From assembly GCF_020179425.1 (NCBI RefSeq), contig NZ_JAILYM010000002.1, positions 496,001-560,000 on the forward strand: a DNA stretch of 64,000 nt, given 5' to 3'. Under the pieces are notes generated by a model. It saw only the letters and a program-made list of their open reading frames with translations. It was not told the DNA's origin and made no database searches. Below are positions 15,755 to 23,908 of the stretch, piece by piece (the first letter of the stretch is position 1; the number at the start of each line of letters is the position of its first letter). A program made the translations under genes and the position numbers. This DNA comes from Novosphingobium percolationis. Its GTDB lineage: Bacteria; Pseudomonadota; Alphaproteobacteria; Sphingomonadales; Sphingomonadaceae.

Positions 15755-17350
15755 ATGACCTACCACAGCAAGATCAACGAGGCCCGCCAGGCGATCGCGC
15801 CCTTCCAGAAGACCTGGGACGGCATCGAGGCCGAGAGCGTCGCGCGCATGCGCCTGCAGAACCGTTTCCACACGGGGCTCGACATCGCGCGCTACACCGC
15901 CAAGATCATGCGTGCCGACATGGCCGCCTATGACGCGGACCCGTCGAAGTACACGCAGTCGCTGGGCTGCTGGCACGGCTTCATCGGGCAGCAGAAGCTG
16001 ATCTCGATCAAGAAGCACTTCGGCACCACCAAGGGCCGCTACCTGTACCTGTCGGGCTGGATGGTCGCCGCGCTGCGCAGCGAATTCGGTCCGCTGCCCG
16101 ACCAGTCGATGCACGAGAAGACCAGCGTGCCTGCGCTGATCGAGGAACTCTACACGTTCCTGAAGCAGGCCGATGCCCGCGAGCTGGGCATGCTGTTCCG
16201 TGAACTCGACGCGGCCAAGGCGGCTGGCGATGCGGTCAACACCCACCGCCTGCTGCACAAGATCGACGAGTTCGAAACGCACGTCGTGCCGATCGTCGCC
16301 GACATCGACGCAGGCTTCGGCAACGCCGAGGCGACCTACCTGCTCGCCAAGAAGTTCATCGAAGCGGGCGCCTGCTGCATCCAGATCGAGAACCAGGTCT
16401 CGGACGAAAAGCAGTGCGGCCACCAGGACGGCAAGGTCACCGTGCCGCACGAGGATTTCCTCGCGAAGATCCGCGCGGTTCGTTACGCGTTCATGGAACT
16501 CGGCGTCGATGACGGCGTGATCGTGGCCCGCACCGACTCGCTGGGCGCTGGCCTGACCAAGCAGATCGCCTACACCCGCGAAGCCGGCGACATTGCCGAC
16601 CAGTACAACTCGTTCCTCGATTGCGAGGAAGTCGATGCCGCGAATCTCGGCCACGGCGACGTGCTGATTGCCCGCGACGGCAAGCTGATGCGCCCCAAGC
16701 GCCTGCCCAGCAACCTGTTCCAGTTCCGCCCCGGAACCGGCGAGGACCGCTGCGTGCTGGACTGCATCACGAGCTTGCAGAACGGTGCGGACCTGCTGTG
16801 GATCGAAACCGAAAAGCCGCACATCGGCCAGATCGGTGGCATGGTCAGCCGCATCCGCGAAGTGATCCCGAACGCCAAGCTGGTCTATAACAACAGCCCG
16901 TCGTTCAACTGGACGCTGAACTTCCGCCAGCAGGTCTATGACGCCTATGTCGAAGCGGGCAAGGACGTGTCGGCCTATGATCGCGCCAAGCTGATGAGCG
17001 TGGACTATGACGAGAGCGAGCTGGCGATCGAGGCTGACGAGCGCATCCGCACCTTCCAGCGCGATGCTGCGGCGCAGGCGGGCATCTTCCACCACCTGAT
17101 CACGCTGCCGACCTACCACACCGCGGCGCTGAGCACCGACAATCTCGCCAAGGAATATTTCGGCGAGCAGGGCATGCTCGGCTACGTCAAGGGCGTGCAG
17201 CGCCAGGAAATCCGCCAGGGCATCGCCTGCGTGAAGCACCAGAACATGTCCGGTTCGGACATCGGCGACGACCACAAGGAATACTTCGCCGGTGAAGCCG
17301 CGCTCAAGGCCGGTGGCGCCGCCAACACGATGAACCAGTTTGCTGCCTAA
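15755..17350 (+). CDS. aceA: Isocitrate lyase
   Basis: A 531-residue isocitrate lyase, which splits isocitrate to glyoxylate and succinate for growth on acetate and fatty acids. The active-site loop KQCGHQDGKV replaces the canonical KKCGH, with the catalytic Cys-Gly-His preserved. IVPIVADIDAGFGN and ARTDSLGA are other family signatures. Length fits the longer proteobacterial/fungal-type ICL. It is divergent from an ScfR/RamB-like regulator. Malate synthase is not in the window. The stop region is partly duplicated just downstream. Confidence 0.97.
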   Translation: MTYHSKINEARQAIAPFQKTWDGIEAESVARMRLQNRFHTGLDIARYTAKIMRADMAAYDADPSKYTQSLGCWHGFIGQQKLISIKKHFGTTKGRYLYLSGWMVAALRSEFGPLPDQSMHEKTSVPALIEELYTFLKQADARELGMLFRELDAAKAAGDAVNTHRLLHKIDEFETHVVPIVADIDAGFGNAEATYLLAKKFIEAGACCIQIENQVSDEKQCGHQDGKVTVPHEDFLAKIRAVRYAFMELGVDDGVIVARTDSLGAGLTKQIAYTREAGDIADQYNSFLDCEEVDAANLGHGDVLIARDGKLMRPKRLPSNLFQFRPGTGEDRCVLDCITSLQNGADLLWIETEKPHIGQIGGMVSRIREVIPNAKLVYNNSPSFNWTLNFRQQVYDAYVEAGKDVSAYDRAKLMSVDYDESELAIEADERIRTFQRDAAAQAGIFHHLITLPTYHTAALSTDNLAKEYFGEQGMLGYVKGVQRQEIRQGIACVKHQNMSGSDIGDDHKEYFAGEAALKAGGAANTMNQFAA

Positions 17351-17399
17351 GGGCAGCAGCGGGAACCAGTTCGCTGCCTGACGGCGGCTGACGAAACCC

Positions 17400-17441
17400 C
17401 TCCGCCCGCCCTTATCACGCTGCAACCGTGGGCGGGCGGAG
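17400..17441 (+). terminator. Strong 12-bp stem-loop after aceA
   Basis: CTCCGCCCGCCC (17400-17411) pairs perfectly with GGGCGGGCGGAG (17430-17441) around an 18-base loop. There is no T-run, so it may act as an mRNA stabiliser or partial terminator between aceA and the small downstream gene. Confidence 0.55.
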
Positions 17442-17504
17442 AGGACCTTACCGGAATACCCCTCGCGGCAATCACGCCACGAAGACCAAAAGGAGGACGA
17501 CCCC

Positions 17505-17663
17505 ATGTCTGAACCGCAACGCGCCCGCGCTGTCCTCTCGACCGAGGACTTCAAGCTGATCCGCGAAGCCGTACTCTACTACCTCAAGGCGATCGAGGAT
17601 CAGCCGGAATCGGTGAAGTTCTCGAACCTCTACCATCGCCTCGGCAGCGCCATGGGCCGTTAA
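17505..17663 (+). CDS. 52-residue conserved-looking small protein downstream of aceA
   Basis: The ATG at 17505 has an excellent AGGAGG site 9-14 bases upstream, and the 52-residue product reads as a normal soluble helical protein (VLSTEDFKLIREAVLYYLK, SVKFSNLYHRLGSAMGR). The gene ends just before a rho-independent terminator at 17709. Position suggests coexpression with isocitrate lyase. No family or function is recognised. It would be missed with a 60-residue cut-off. Confidence 0.8.
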   Translation: MSEPQRARAVLSTEDFKLIREAVLYYLKAIEDQPESVKFSNLYHRLGSAMGR

Positions 17664-17708
17664 GGCCGGGCGATACGCCTTCACGAGACTTTCCTGGGGA
17701 GGAAAGGA

Positions 17709-17740
17709 GGCCCGCTGCACCAAGGTGCGGCGGGCCTTTT
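17709..17740 (+). terminator. Rho-independent terminator
   Basis: A 13-bp stem (17709-17721 with 17724-17736, one G-T pair, 2-base AA centre) is followed by TTTT at 17737-17740. It ends the aceA-small protein unit. Confidence 0.85.
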
Positions 17741-17778
17741 CGTGTGCCTTGCCGGCCCCCAAGCCCCGCTTCACACCC

Positions 17779-17829
17779 CTTCAGTTTTTCTGAAGCGACA
17801 TAACTCAACTGATGTACTAGAGATTGAGT
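17779..17829. promoter_or_regulatory. Inverted repeats upstream of the 17985 gene
   Basis: CTTCAG-TTTTT-CTGAAG (17779-17795) is a perfect small hairpin. It is followed by ACTCAA (17803-17808) and TTGAGT (17824-17829), a second perfect inverted repeat with a 15-base centre. The region 17741-17984 holds no convincing gene and probably contains the promoter of the next genes. Confidence 0.35.
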
Positions 17830-17984
17830 CGCCGGGCGGGGCCGTCCTCTCCCTCTGCTATGCGATTGCCCCGTCCGGCCGCGGCTTTTGATGGATGCCA
17901 GCTTGCTCCGCGTCACCAACGGCTAAAGCGCACGAATGCGGGGCGGCGACGCCAGGTTCGTGTTCCGATGAACGGAGATACGAC

Positions 17985-18146
17985 ATGACCCCCTCGCTTG
18001 CCCGCCCGCACCCGCTTCCCCGCATTCCCCGCGCGCGCCTGGCCGCGCCGCGTGCGCCGCACCCGTCATGGCGGCTGCAGGGCGATCCGGCTGCGTCAAA
18101 GCGCGCATTGTCCGCCGAGGATTTCTGGCGCAGGCTCGATCCCTGA
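17985..18146 (+). CDS. Small basic hypothetical protein
   Basis: A 53-residue Pro/Arg/Ala-rich protein starting at an ATG preceded by CGGAGATACGAC. The first half (HPLPRIPRARLAAPRAPHP) is low-complexity; the C-terminus (SKRALSAEDFWRRLDP) looks structured. It lies 49 bases before the amidotransferase gene. The ribosome-binding site supports it, but composition makes it uncertain. Confidence 0.45.
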   Translation: MTPSLARPHPLPRIPRARLAAPRAPHPSWRLQGDPAASKRALSAEDFWRRLDP

Positions 18147-18195
18147 CGTCGTCCTCTCCCGCCACCGTTCCAGCGAAGCGAAGACGAGAAGCCCG

Positions 18196-18888
18196 ATGAA
18201 GACCGCTCTGATCATCCGCCACGTTCCCCACGAAGGGGTGGCCGGGTATCGCCAGCCGATCGAGCAGGCCGGATACCATGTCGACCGCATCGACGTGAGC
18301 GATCCCGCGTTCGCCACGCTTGACTTGCGCGAGCCCGACCTGCTGATCATGATGGGCGGGCCGATGGGCGTCTACGAACATGAGGCGCACCCGTGGATCC
18401 GCTGCCAACTGCGCCGCCTGGCGCTGCGGCTCGAAGCCGACCGGCCGACCCTGGGGGTGTGCTTCGGCGCGCAGATGGTCGCCGCCGCACTGGGGGCGCA
18501 GGTCCATCCCGGCCACGCCAAGGAAGTGGGTTTCCACCCCGTCACCGTGCACGATTGCGAAGGGCCGCTGCGCCATGTCGAGGACGTGCCCGTGCTGCAC
18601 TGGCATGGCGATACCTTTACCTTGCCCGAAGGCGTCGACCTGCTCGCGTCGAGCGCGCTCTATCCGCACCAGGCCTTTTCGCGCGGGCGCAACCTGCTGG
18701 CACTGCAGTTCCATGCCGAGATGGGCGAGGACCCGCGATTCGACGCTTGGATCGAACAGGGGCCTGAAGACATCGCCGCGGCCGGCCTGTGTCCCGACCG
18801 GCTGCGCGCCGCGCACGATGCGCATGGGCAGCAGGCCGTGGCGGCTGGCAGGGCGATGATCGGGCAATGGCTGGAAGGCCTTGCCTGA
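18196..18888 (+). CDS. Class I glutamine amidotransferase-like protein (GMP synthase domain family)
   Basis: A 230-residue stand-alone GATase. MMGGPMGVYE forms the oxyanion strand, LGVCFGAQ the nucleophile elbow with catalytic Cys, and QFHAEM the catalytic His-x-Glu. It is too short for GMP synthase and lacks the synthetase domain, so it belongs to the YfeJ-like group whose partners are mostly unknown. The ATG at 18196 is chosen because the preceding 66 codons of open frame have a composition unlike protein. Confidence 0.88.
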   Translation: MKTALIIRHVPHEGVAGYRQPIEQAGYHVDRIDVSDPAFATLDLREPDLLIMMGGPMGVYEHEAHPWIRCQLRRLALRLEADRPTLGVCFGAQMVAAALGAQVHPGHAKEVGFHPVTVHDCEGPLRHVEDVPVLHWHGDTFTLPEGVDLLASSALYPHQAFSRGRNLLALQFHAEMGEDPRFDAWIEQGPEDIAAAGLCPDRLRAAHDAHGQQAVAAGRAMIGQWLEGLA

Positions 18889-19320
18889 GCGAGGGAAGAA
18901 CGGGCCATGCTGCGCAGCATCCGGCCGCACAGGGCTTTTCTGAAATTGCCCCGATTCGCGCGGTAATGCTTTATAAGGGTTAAGATTATCCTTCGTACCA
19001 TCCCATTTGGGGACGGTTGTGCATGCAGGCGCTTTTTGCGCCAGCTTCGCGCTGTTTTTTGCAGCATCGGAATCCTCGCATTTGCAACCTCTTGGCAGTT
19101 TTCGGCCATCGGGTAGTAACGAAGGATATAGTTAACCCAACCAAGAGCTATATTGCCGACTAATTTCCCGCAACACAGGTAGTCCGAAGGTTTACGAGGT
19201 TAATCGTAAATAACGATAGTCGGTCGCGGGACAGGATCCATTCGAACCTCCGGGCATGTCCCGGCGATCGCTATTCGCATCCTCTTCCCGTGTCGCGTCG
19301 AACGAGGAGGGGACAGGACC
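18889..19320. other. 432-base gene-free region upstream of the VCBS/RTX gene
   Basis: No credible ORF is present. It contains the 18977-19138 inverted-repeat element, an AT-rich stretch around 19130-19220 with ATCGT-AAATA-ACGAT (19203-19217), and the ribosome-binding site GAGGAGG near 19304. The promoter of the 19321 gene should lie here. Confidence 0.6.
18977..19138. repeat. 162-bp element with imperfect 28-bp terminal inverted repeats
   Basis: The left arm 18977-19004 and the right arm 19111-19138 match as inverted repeats at 21 of 28 positions by eye, including GGGTTAA and TATCCTTCGT exactly. Inside lies a perfect GGCGC-TTTTT-GCGCC hairpin (19028-19042). It could be a MITE-like insertion or a folded leader/terminator between the amidotransferase and the RTX gene. 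Confidence 0.6.
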
Positions 19321-21933
19321 ATGGCATCTACCACGAAGATCACTTCGCCAGCCAAGACGACCGTGAAGGTCGCCATGTTGACCGGCGGCGCAGGCGACGA
19401 CAGTTTCAGCGGCGCGAATTCGGCCTATAACTGGCTGAACGAGGACGCGGCGCTGAACGGCAACCTCAACGTGCTGGCGAACGATCCGGGCTCGGCCAAG
19501 ATCTACTCGCTGTCGGCAACGGCGCTCAGCGGCACCAGCGCGGCGTCGCAGCTCGCGTCCAACGTGGTGGCCAACACCACGGGCACCGGCTATGTCGAGT
19601 TCCCGATCTCGATCAACGGCGCGACGGCGATGGGCCGCGTTTCGGCCAATGCCGACGGCACGCTGCATGTCGACCTGCAGCACCTGCGCGCACAATTGCA
19701 GACGCTGGGCGTCAGCGAGAGCGCGACGGCGAGCTTCTACTATGTCGTGCAGATGGCCAATGGCGCGCTGAGCGAAGCCAAGGTCTCGATCACCATCGAA
19801 GGCGAGAACGACGGGCCGAAGCTGGTCAGCGCGGACCAGACCGGCCGGGTCGAGGAAGACGGCCAGCAGACCGCCACCGGCCAGGTCGTCGCCAGCGACG
19901 TCGACCACGGCGACCACCTGACGTATTCGATCGCCGAAACGCAGGGCCACTATGGCGCGATCGCGATCGATGCCGAAACGGGCGTCTGGACCTACACGCT
20001 GGCCAACGACAGCGCCGCGGTGCAGGATCTCGCCGAAGGCGAGCAGAAGACCGACACCTTCACCGTGACCGTCAGCGATGGCAACGGCGGCACGATCACC
20101 CAGACCGTCACCGTCACCGTCACCGGCGACAACGATGGCCCCACCGGATCGGCCACGGCTGAGCTTGGCAACGGGACGGAAGATACCAGCTACACCATCA
20201 CCGCAGCTGATCTGCTGCAGGGCTTCTCCGATCGCGACAGCGACGGTGCGCTGCATGTCGAGGACGTCCAGGTCTCGCACGCCACGGTTCACGACAATGG
20301 CGATGGCACCTACACCGTCAACTTCGATGCCAACTACAACGGCCCGGCCGAAGTGACCTACAAGGTGGTCGACAACCACGACGCCTCGGTCCCGGCCTCG
20401 CTCTCGCTCAGCGTGGGCGCAGTGGCGGACCTTTCGGTGGCCGACAGCAGCGCCAGCGGCAACGAGGATACCGACATCACCGGCGACGTCGGTGCGGGCA
20501 CCACGTCGGGCGGGTCGCTCGATTATGTCGTGGCGACGGGTCCGGCCAATGGCTCGGTCGTGGTCCATGGGGATGGCACCTATACCTATACGCCGGATGC
20601 CAACTATCACGGCGCGGACAGCTTCACCGTCACGGTGACCGATGCTGCGGCTGGCGAGGAAAAGACGGTCACGATCGACCTTGCGGTGGCGTCGGTGGCG
20701 GACCTTGCGGTGGCGGACAGCAGCGCCAGCGGCAACGAGGATACCGACATCACCGGCGACGTCGGCGGGAGCACCACGTCGGGCGGGGCGCTCGGCTATG
20801 CGCTCCAGACCGGCCCGGCGCACGGGACTCTCACGCTTGGGGCCAATGGCGGCTACACCTACACGCCCGACGCCAACTACAACGGCAGCGACAGCTTCCA
20901 GGTGACGGTGAGCGATGGCGCTGCGGGCGAGAGCAGCACCGTTTCGGTCAACCTGACGGTCAACGCGGTCAACGACCCGGCGACGATCGGCGGCCAGACT
21001 TCGGGAACGGTGGTCGAAGCGGGTAGCGCCAACAGCGGCGGCACGCCGACCGCGACGGGCAGCCTGACGGCCAGCGACGTGGACAATGCCGCCAACACCT
21101 TCCAGGCGGTGGCTACGGCCACGGCTTCGGCGAGTGGCTACGGCACGTTCACGATGACCGCCGGTGGCGCGTGGACCTATTCGCTCGACAACAACAACGC
21201 GGACGTGGCCGCGCTGAACGATGGCCAATCGCTGAATGACAGCTTCACTGTCCGCAGCGAGGACGGTACGGCGCAGGTCATTTCGATCCACATCGACGGG
21301 GCGAACGACACCGTGGTACCGGCGACGCGCGCCGCGGTTGTCACGACCGACAACGCCGGGGCGGATAACAACAACAACGACAACATCACCAGCCCGAGCA
21401 TGACCGGCAGCAACACCGTTCAGGACCTCATCTACGGTGGGCCGGGCAATGACACCATCGACGGCCGCAACGACAATGACACCCTTTATGGTGGCAGCGG
21501 CAACGACACCATCATCGGCGGCCAGGGCAACGACGTGCTGTACGGCGGCAGCGGTTCGGACACGATCACCGGCAACGCCAACGATGACAGGATCTATGGC
21601 GGCGTGGGTGCGGATACCCTGTCGGGCAATGCAGGCGCCGACACCTTCTACTACCTGACGCTGGCCGATCGTGGCGACACGATCACCGACTTCACGGTGG
21701 GTACCGACAAGATCGACGTTTCGACGATCGATGCCGATGGTGTCGCCGCTGGCAACCAGGCGTTCGCCTGGGGCAACCAGACGGCGACCGCGCATGGCCT
21801 GTGGTTCGGTATGGAAGGCGCTGACACCTACGTCTATGCCGACACCGATGGTGACAAGACCACGGCCGAGTTCTGGGTCAAGCTGACGGGCACGGTCGCG
21901 CTGGCCAGCGATGGTTCCGACTTCGTGCTTTGA
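19321..21933 (+). CDS. Large secreted VCBS/cadherin-like protein with C-terminal RTX repeats
   Basis: An 870-residue type I secretion substrate without a signal peptide. A VCBS-like domain spans about residues 155-275 (GENDGPK ... GDNDGP). Tandem Ig/cadherin-like domains follow, including two nearly identical 91-residue units starting at residues 368 and 459 (each with SSASGNEDTDITGDVG). RTX nonapeptides (GGPGNDTIDGR, GGSGNDTIIGG) occupy about 704-777, followed by a serralysin-like C-terminal domain (DTITDFTVGTDKIDVS) and the ending SDFVL. It faces the type I secretion operon at 22254-27009 and is its most likely cargo. Role is probably adhesion or matrix. Confidence 0.9.
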   Translation: MASTTKITSPAKTTVKVAMLTGGAGDDSFSGANSAYNWLNEDAALNGNLNVLANDPGSAKIYSLSATALSGTSAASQLASNVVANTTGTGYVEFPISINGATAMGRVSANADGTLHVDLQHLRAQLQTLGVSESATASFYYVVQMANGALSEAKVSITIEGENDGPKLVSADQTGRVEEDGQQTATGQVVASDVDHGDHLTYSIAETQGHYGAIAIDAETGVWTYTLANDSAAVQDLAEGEQKTDTFTVTVSDGNGGTITQTVTVTVTGDNDGPTGSATAELGNGTEDTSYTITAADLLQGFSDRDSDGALHVEDVQVSHATVHDNGDGTYTVNFDANYNGPAEVTYKVVDNHDASVPASLSLSVGAVADLSVADSSASGNEDTDITGDVGAGTTSGGSLDYVVATGPANGSVVVHGDGTYTYTPDANYHGADSFTVTVTDAAAGEEKTVTIDLAVASVADLAVADSSASGNEDTDITGDVGGSTTSGGALGYALQTGPAHGTLTLGANGGYTYTPDANYNGSDSFQVTVSDGAAGESSTVSVNLTVNAVNDPATIGGQTSGTVVEAGSANSGGTPTATGSLTASDVDNAANTFQAVATATASASGYGTFTMTAGGAWTYSLDNNNADVAALNDGQSLNDSFTVRSEDGTAQVISIHIDGANDTVVPATRAAVVTTDNAGADNNNNDNITSPSMTGSNTVQDLIYGGPGNDTIDGRNDNDTLYGGSGNDTIIGGQGNDVLYGGSGSDTITGNANDDRIYGGVGADTLSGNAGADTFYYLTLADRGDTITDFTVGTDKIDVSTIDADGVAAGNQAFAWGNQTATAHGLWFGMEGADTYVYADTDGDKTTAEFWVKLTGTVALASDGSDFVL

Positions 21934-22253
21934 CATTCCATTGCGCAACAAGGGGGAGGGGTTGCTTCGGTGGCCCCTTTTTCTTTGCGATTTCAATCGC
22001 TTGTAAACGCGGGTTTGCCTGAGGCCGTCCGCCCGATAAACCCTTTCGTCCTTTCGAGGTGCTGTTCCCAAGCCCACCCGCGGCACCTCGCGCTTGCGGG
22101 AATGGGTGCCGCTTGTCGGTAAGGCGTTGGCGGCATCAGGCCTTCATCAAGGAAACCCGCAAGCCCGCCGCCGCGCGCAAGGCCTGCGCCGGAAGACGTC
22201 CCGGGAGCCCGAGGGTGATAACCCTCGGACTTGCCCTTCAGCGTCTTGAAAAA
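21934..22253. other. 320-base intergenic region between convergent RTX and TolC genes
   Basis: No gene is seen. A weak terminator candidate lies at 21957-21982 (AGGGG/CCCCT followed by TTTTTC) for the RTX gene. A perfect hairpin at 22209-22228 serves the opposite strand. The bases between show nothing recognisable. Confidence 0.6.
22209..22228. terminator. 8-bp hairpin downstream of the TolC gene
   Basis: CCGAGGGT-GATA-ACCCTCGG is a perfect stem with a 4-base loop, 26 bases beyond the TolC stop. It lacks a T-run on either strand, so it may protect the 3' end rather than terminate alone. Confidence 0.5.
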
Positions 22254-23879
22254 TCAGGGAACCGGCAGTTCCCGCACCGGATCGAGCGCGACCGGCGCGG
22301 CGGTGCGCCCCGCCGAAGGATCGCGCGCGGGCCGGGTGGCGTTGTTGCCCAGCGGCAGCGCATCGAGCGCGCGCACGGCGGGGGTGAGCAGCGGCACGTC
22401 GCCCTTGTGGTGCACATTGTCGAAGTGCGTGGCGGGATCGTAGCGCGCCTCGTCGGGCAGCAGCCAGTTCTGCTCGAGCGCGCCCATCGCGGCGAGCACG
22501 CGCGCCTGCGCGACATAGGCCCCGGCGATGGCGCTGTTGTAGTTGCTGCGCGCCAGCAGCAGTTCGCGCGCGAGGTCGAGCACGTCGAGCGTGGTGCGCA
22601 GGCCTGCGCGTTCCTGCAGCAGCGCCCCGTCATAGGCCTTGCGCGCGGATTCGACCGCCCCGGCAAAGCGTTCGATCGCGGCGGTCTGCGCCTTCCAGTC
22701 GTCCCAGGCCGAGGCGAGGGTGGCGCGGTTTTCGCGCAAGCTGGCGTCGATCAGGCGCCAATCGGCATCGTTGGCGGCGATGGCTTCGCCCACGCGCGCC
22801 TGGCGCAGGCCGCTTTCGTAGATCGGGCCGGACAGCACGACCTGCCCGGACACGCTGCGCTGGTCCTGCCGTCCGGTCGAATTGAAGAAGCTCGGCGGGC
22901 TCCACGAATTGGTGTAGTCGGCCTGGCCTTTCAGGTCGACGCGCGGCATCAGGTCGGCCTTGGCCGAGGCGAGGCTGGCGCGGCTGACCTTTTCGCGCTC
23001 CTGCGCGGCGATCAGCACCGGGTTGTGGCCTTCGGCATAGGCATAGGCCTGTTCGAGCGATTCGACCGGCAGGCGCAGCGGGTTGGGGGCAGCGAGCGCA
23101 CCTGCGGGCGCGCCGACCATGCGCAGGAAGGTGGCTTCGCTGGCGGCGGCATCGCGCTGCGCGGTGTAGACTTGCGCGCGGCCGAGTTCGACGCGGGTTT
23201 CCACCTGCTGCACGTCGGTGGAGGTCACTTCGCGGCGCAGCAGGCGCGCGCGGTTGTCCGACAGTTCGCGTTCGAGCGTATCGAGGTTGTCGCGCGCGAT
23301 GGTCACGCTCGTGCGGTCGCGCAGCAGCCCGACATAGGACGCGATGGCATCGAGCATGGCCTGCTGCTCGGTTGAGCGCATGACCTGCCGCTGGTAGCCG
23401 ACTTGCGCCATGGCAAAGCGTTCGGCGGCGGCGTTGCGGCCGAAGGTGAACAGCGGCTGGGTGAGGATCGCGGTGGCGGTGGCGCTTTTGTAGGTGCCAT
23501 CGGACCAGCCGTTGCCGGGCGTGCGCGTGCCCGAACGGGTGATGCCGTAATCGACCTGGAAATCGAGCCGAGGCCCGAACGCGGCGCGCGCCTGGGGCAC
23601 GCGGTAATCGACGCTGCGCACGGCGGCGCGCTGGGCCAGAAGGCTGGGGCTGGTCCAGTAGGCCAGCCGCAGCGCCTGCGGCAGCGCCGCGACCGGCGTG
23701 CCCGCGCGCGCCGCTTCGGCGACGTCGGCAGGGGTGCCGCCGGGCAATTCGGGGGAATAGAGCATCGGCCCGCCGGTGCCGGTTTCATCGTCGGGCGGGC
23801 CCATGGTGCCGCTATCCTGCGCGGCAAGCGGCGTGGCGAACAGTGCCGCGCCCGCCAGCAAGGCCATCTGCTTGCGCAT
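22254..23879 (-). CDS. TolC-family outer-membrane channel of a type I secretion system
   Basis: A 541-residue outer-membrane efflux protein. MRKQMALLAGAALFATPLAAQ is a clear signal peptide, which supports the ATG at 23879 (ribosome-binding site AAGGGGAA). Long helical stretches rich in Ala, Glu, Arg and Gln with two OEP repeats follow, as in TolC/AggA. It provides the outer-membrane exit for the HlyD and ABC proteins encoded immediately upstream. The C-terminal tail beyond residue 500 is Pro/Ala-rich. Confidence 0.9.
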   Translation of the reverse strand: MRKQMALLAGAALFATPLAAQDSGTMGPPDDETGTGGPMLYSPELPGGTPADVAEAARAGTPVAALPQALRLAYWTSPSLLAQRAAVRSVDYRVPQARAAFGPRLDFQVDYGITRSGTRTPGNGWSDGTYKSATATAILTQPLFTFGRNAAAERFAMAQVGYQRQVMRSTEQQAMLDAIASYVGLLRDRTSVTIARDNLDTLERELSDNRARLLRREVTSTDVQQVETRVELGRAQVYTAQRDAAASEATFLRMVGAPAGALAAPNPLRLPVESLEQAYAYAEGHNPVLIAAQEREKVSRASLASAKADLMPRVDLKGQADYTNSWSPPSFFNSTGRQDQRSVSGQVVLSGPIYESGLRQARVGEAIAANDADWRLIDASLRENRATLASAWDDWKAQTAAIERFAGAVESARKAYDGALLQERAGLRTTLDVLDLARELLLARSNYNSAIAGAYVAQARVLAAMGALEQNWLLPDEARYDPATHFDNVHHKGDVPLLTPAVRALDALPLGNNATRPARDPSAGRTAAPVALDPVRELPVP

Positions 23880-23908
23880 CCCGCTGTTCCCCTTCACGTG
23901 CCTGCCCC

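Noticed and set aside
19192..22086. 964-codon antisense frame over the VCBS/RTX gene
   Set aside because: The apparent repeats mirror the repeats of the real gene on the other strand.
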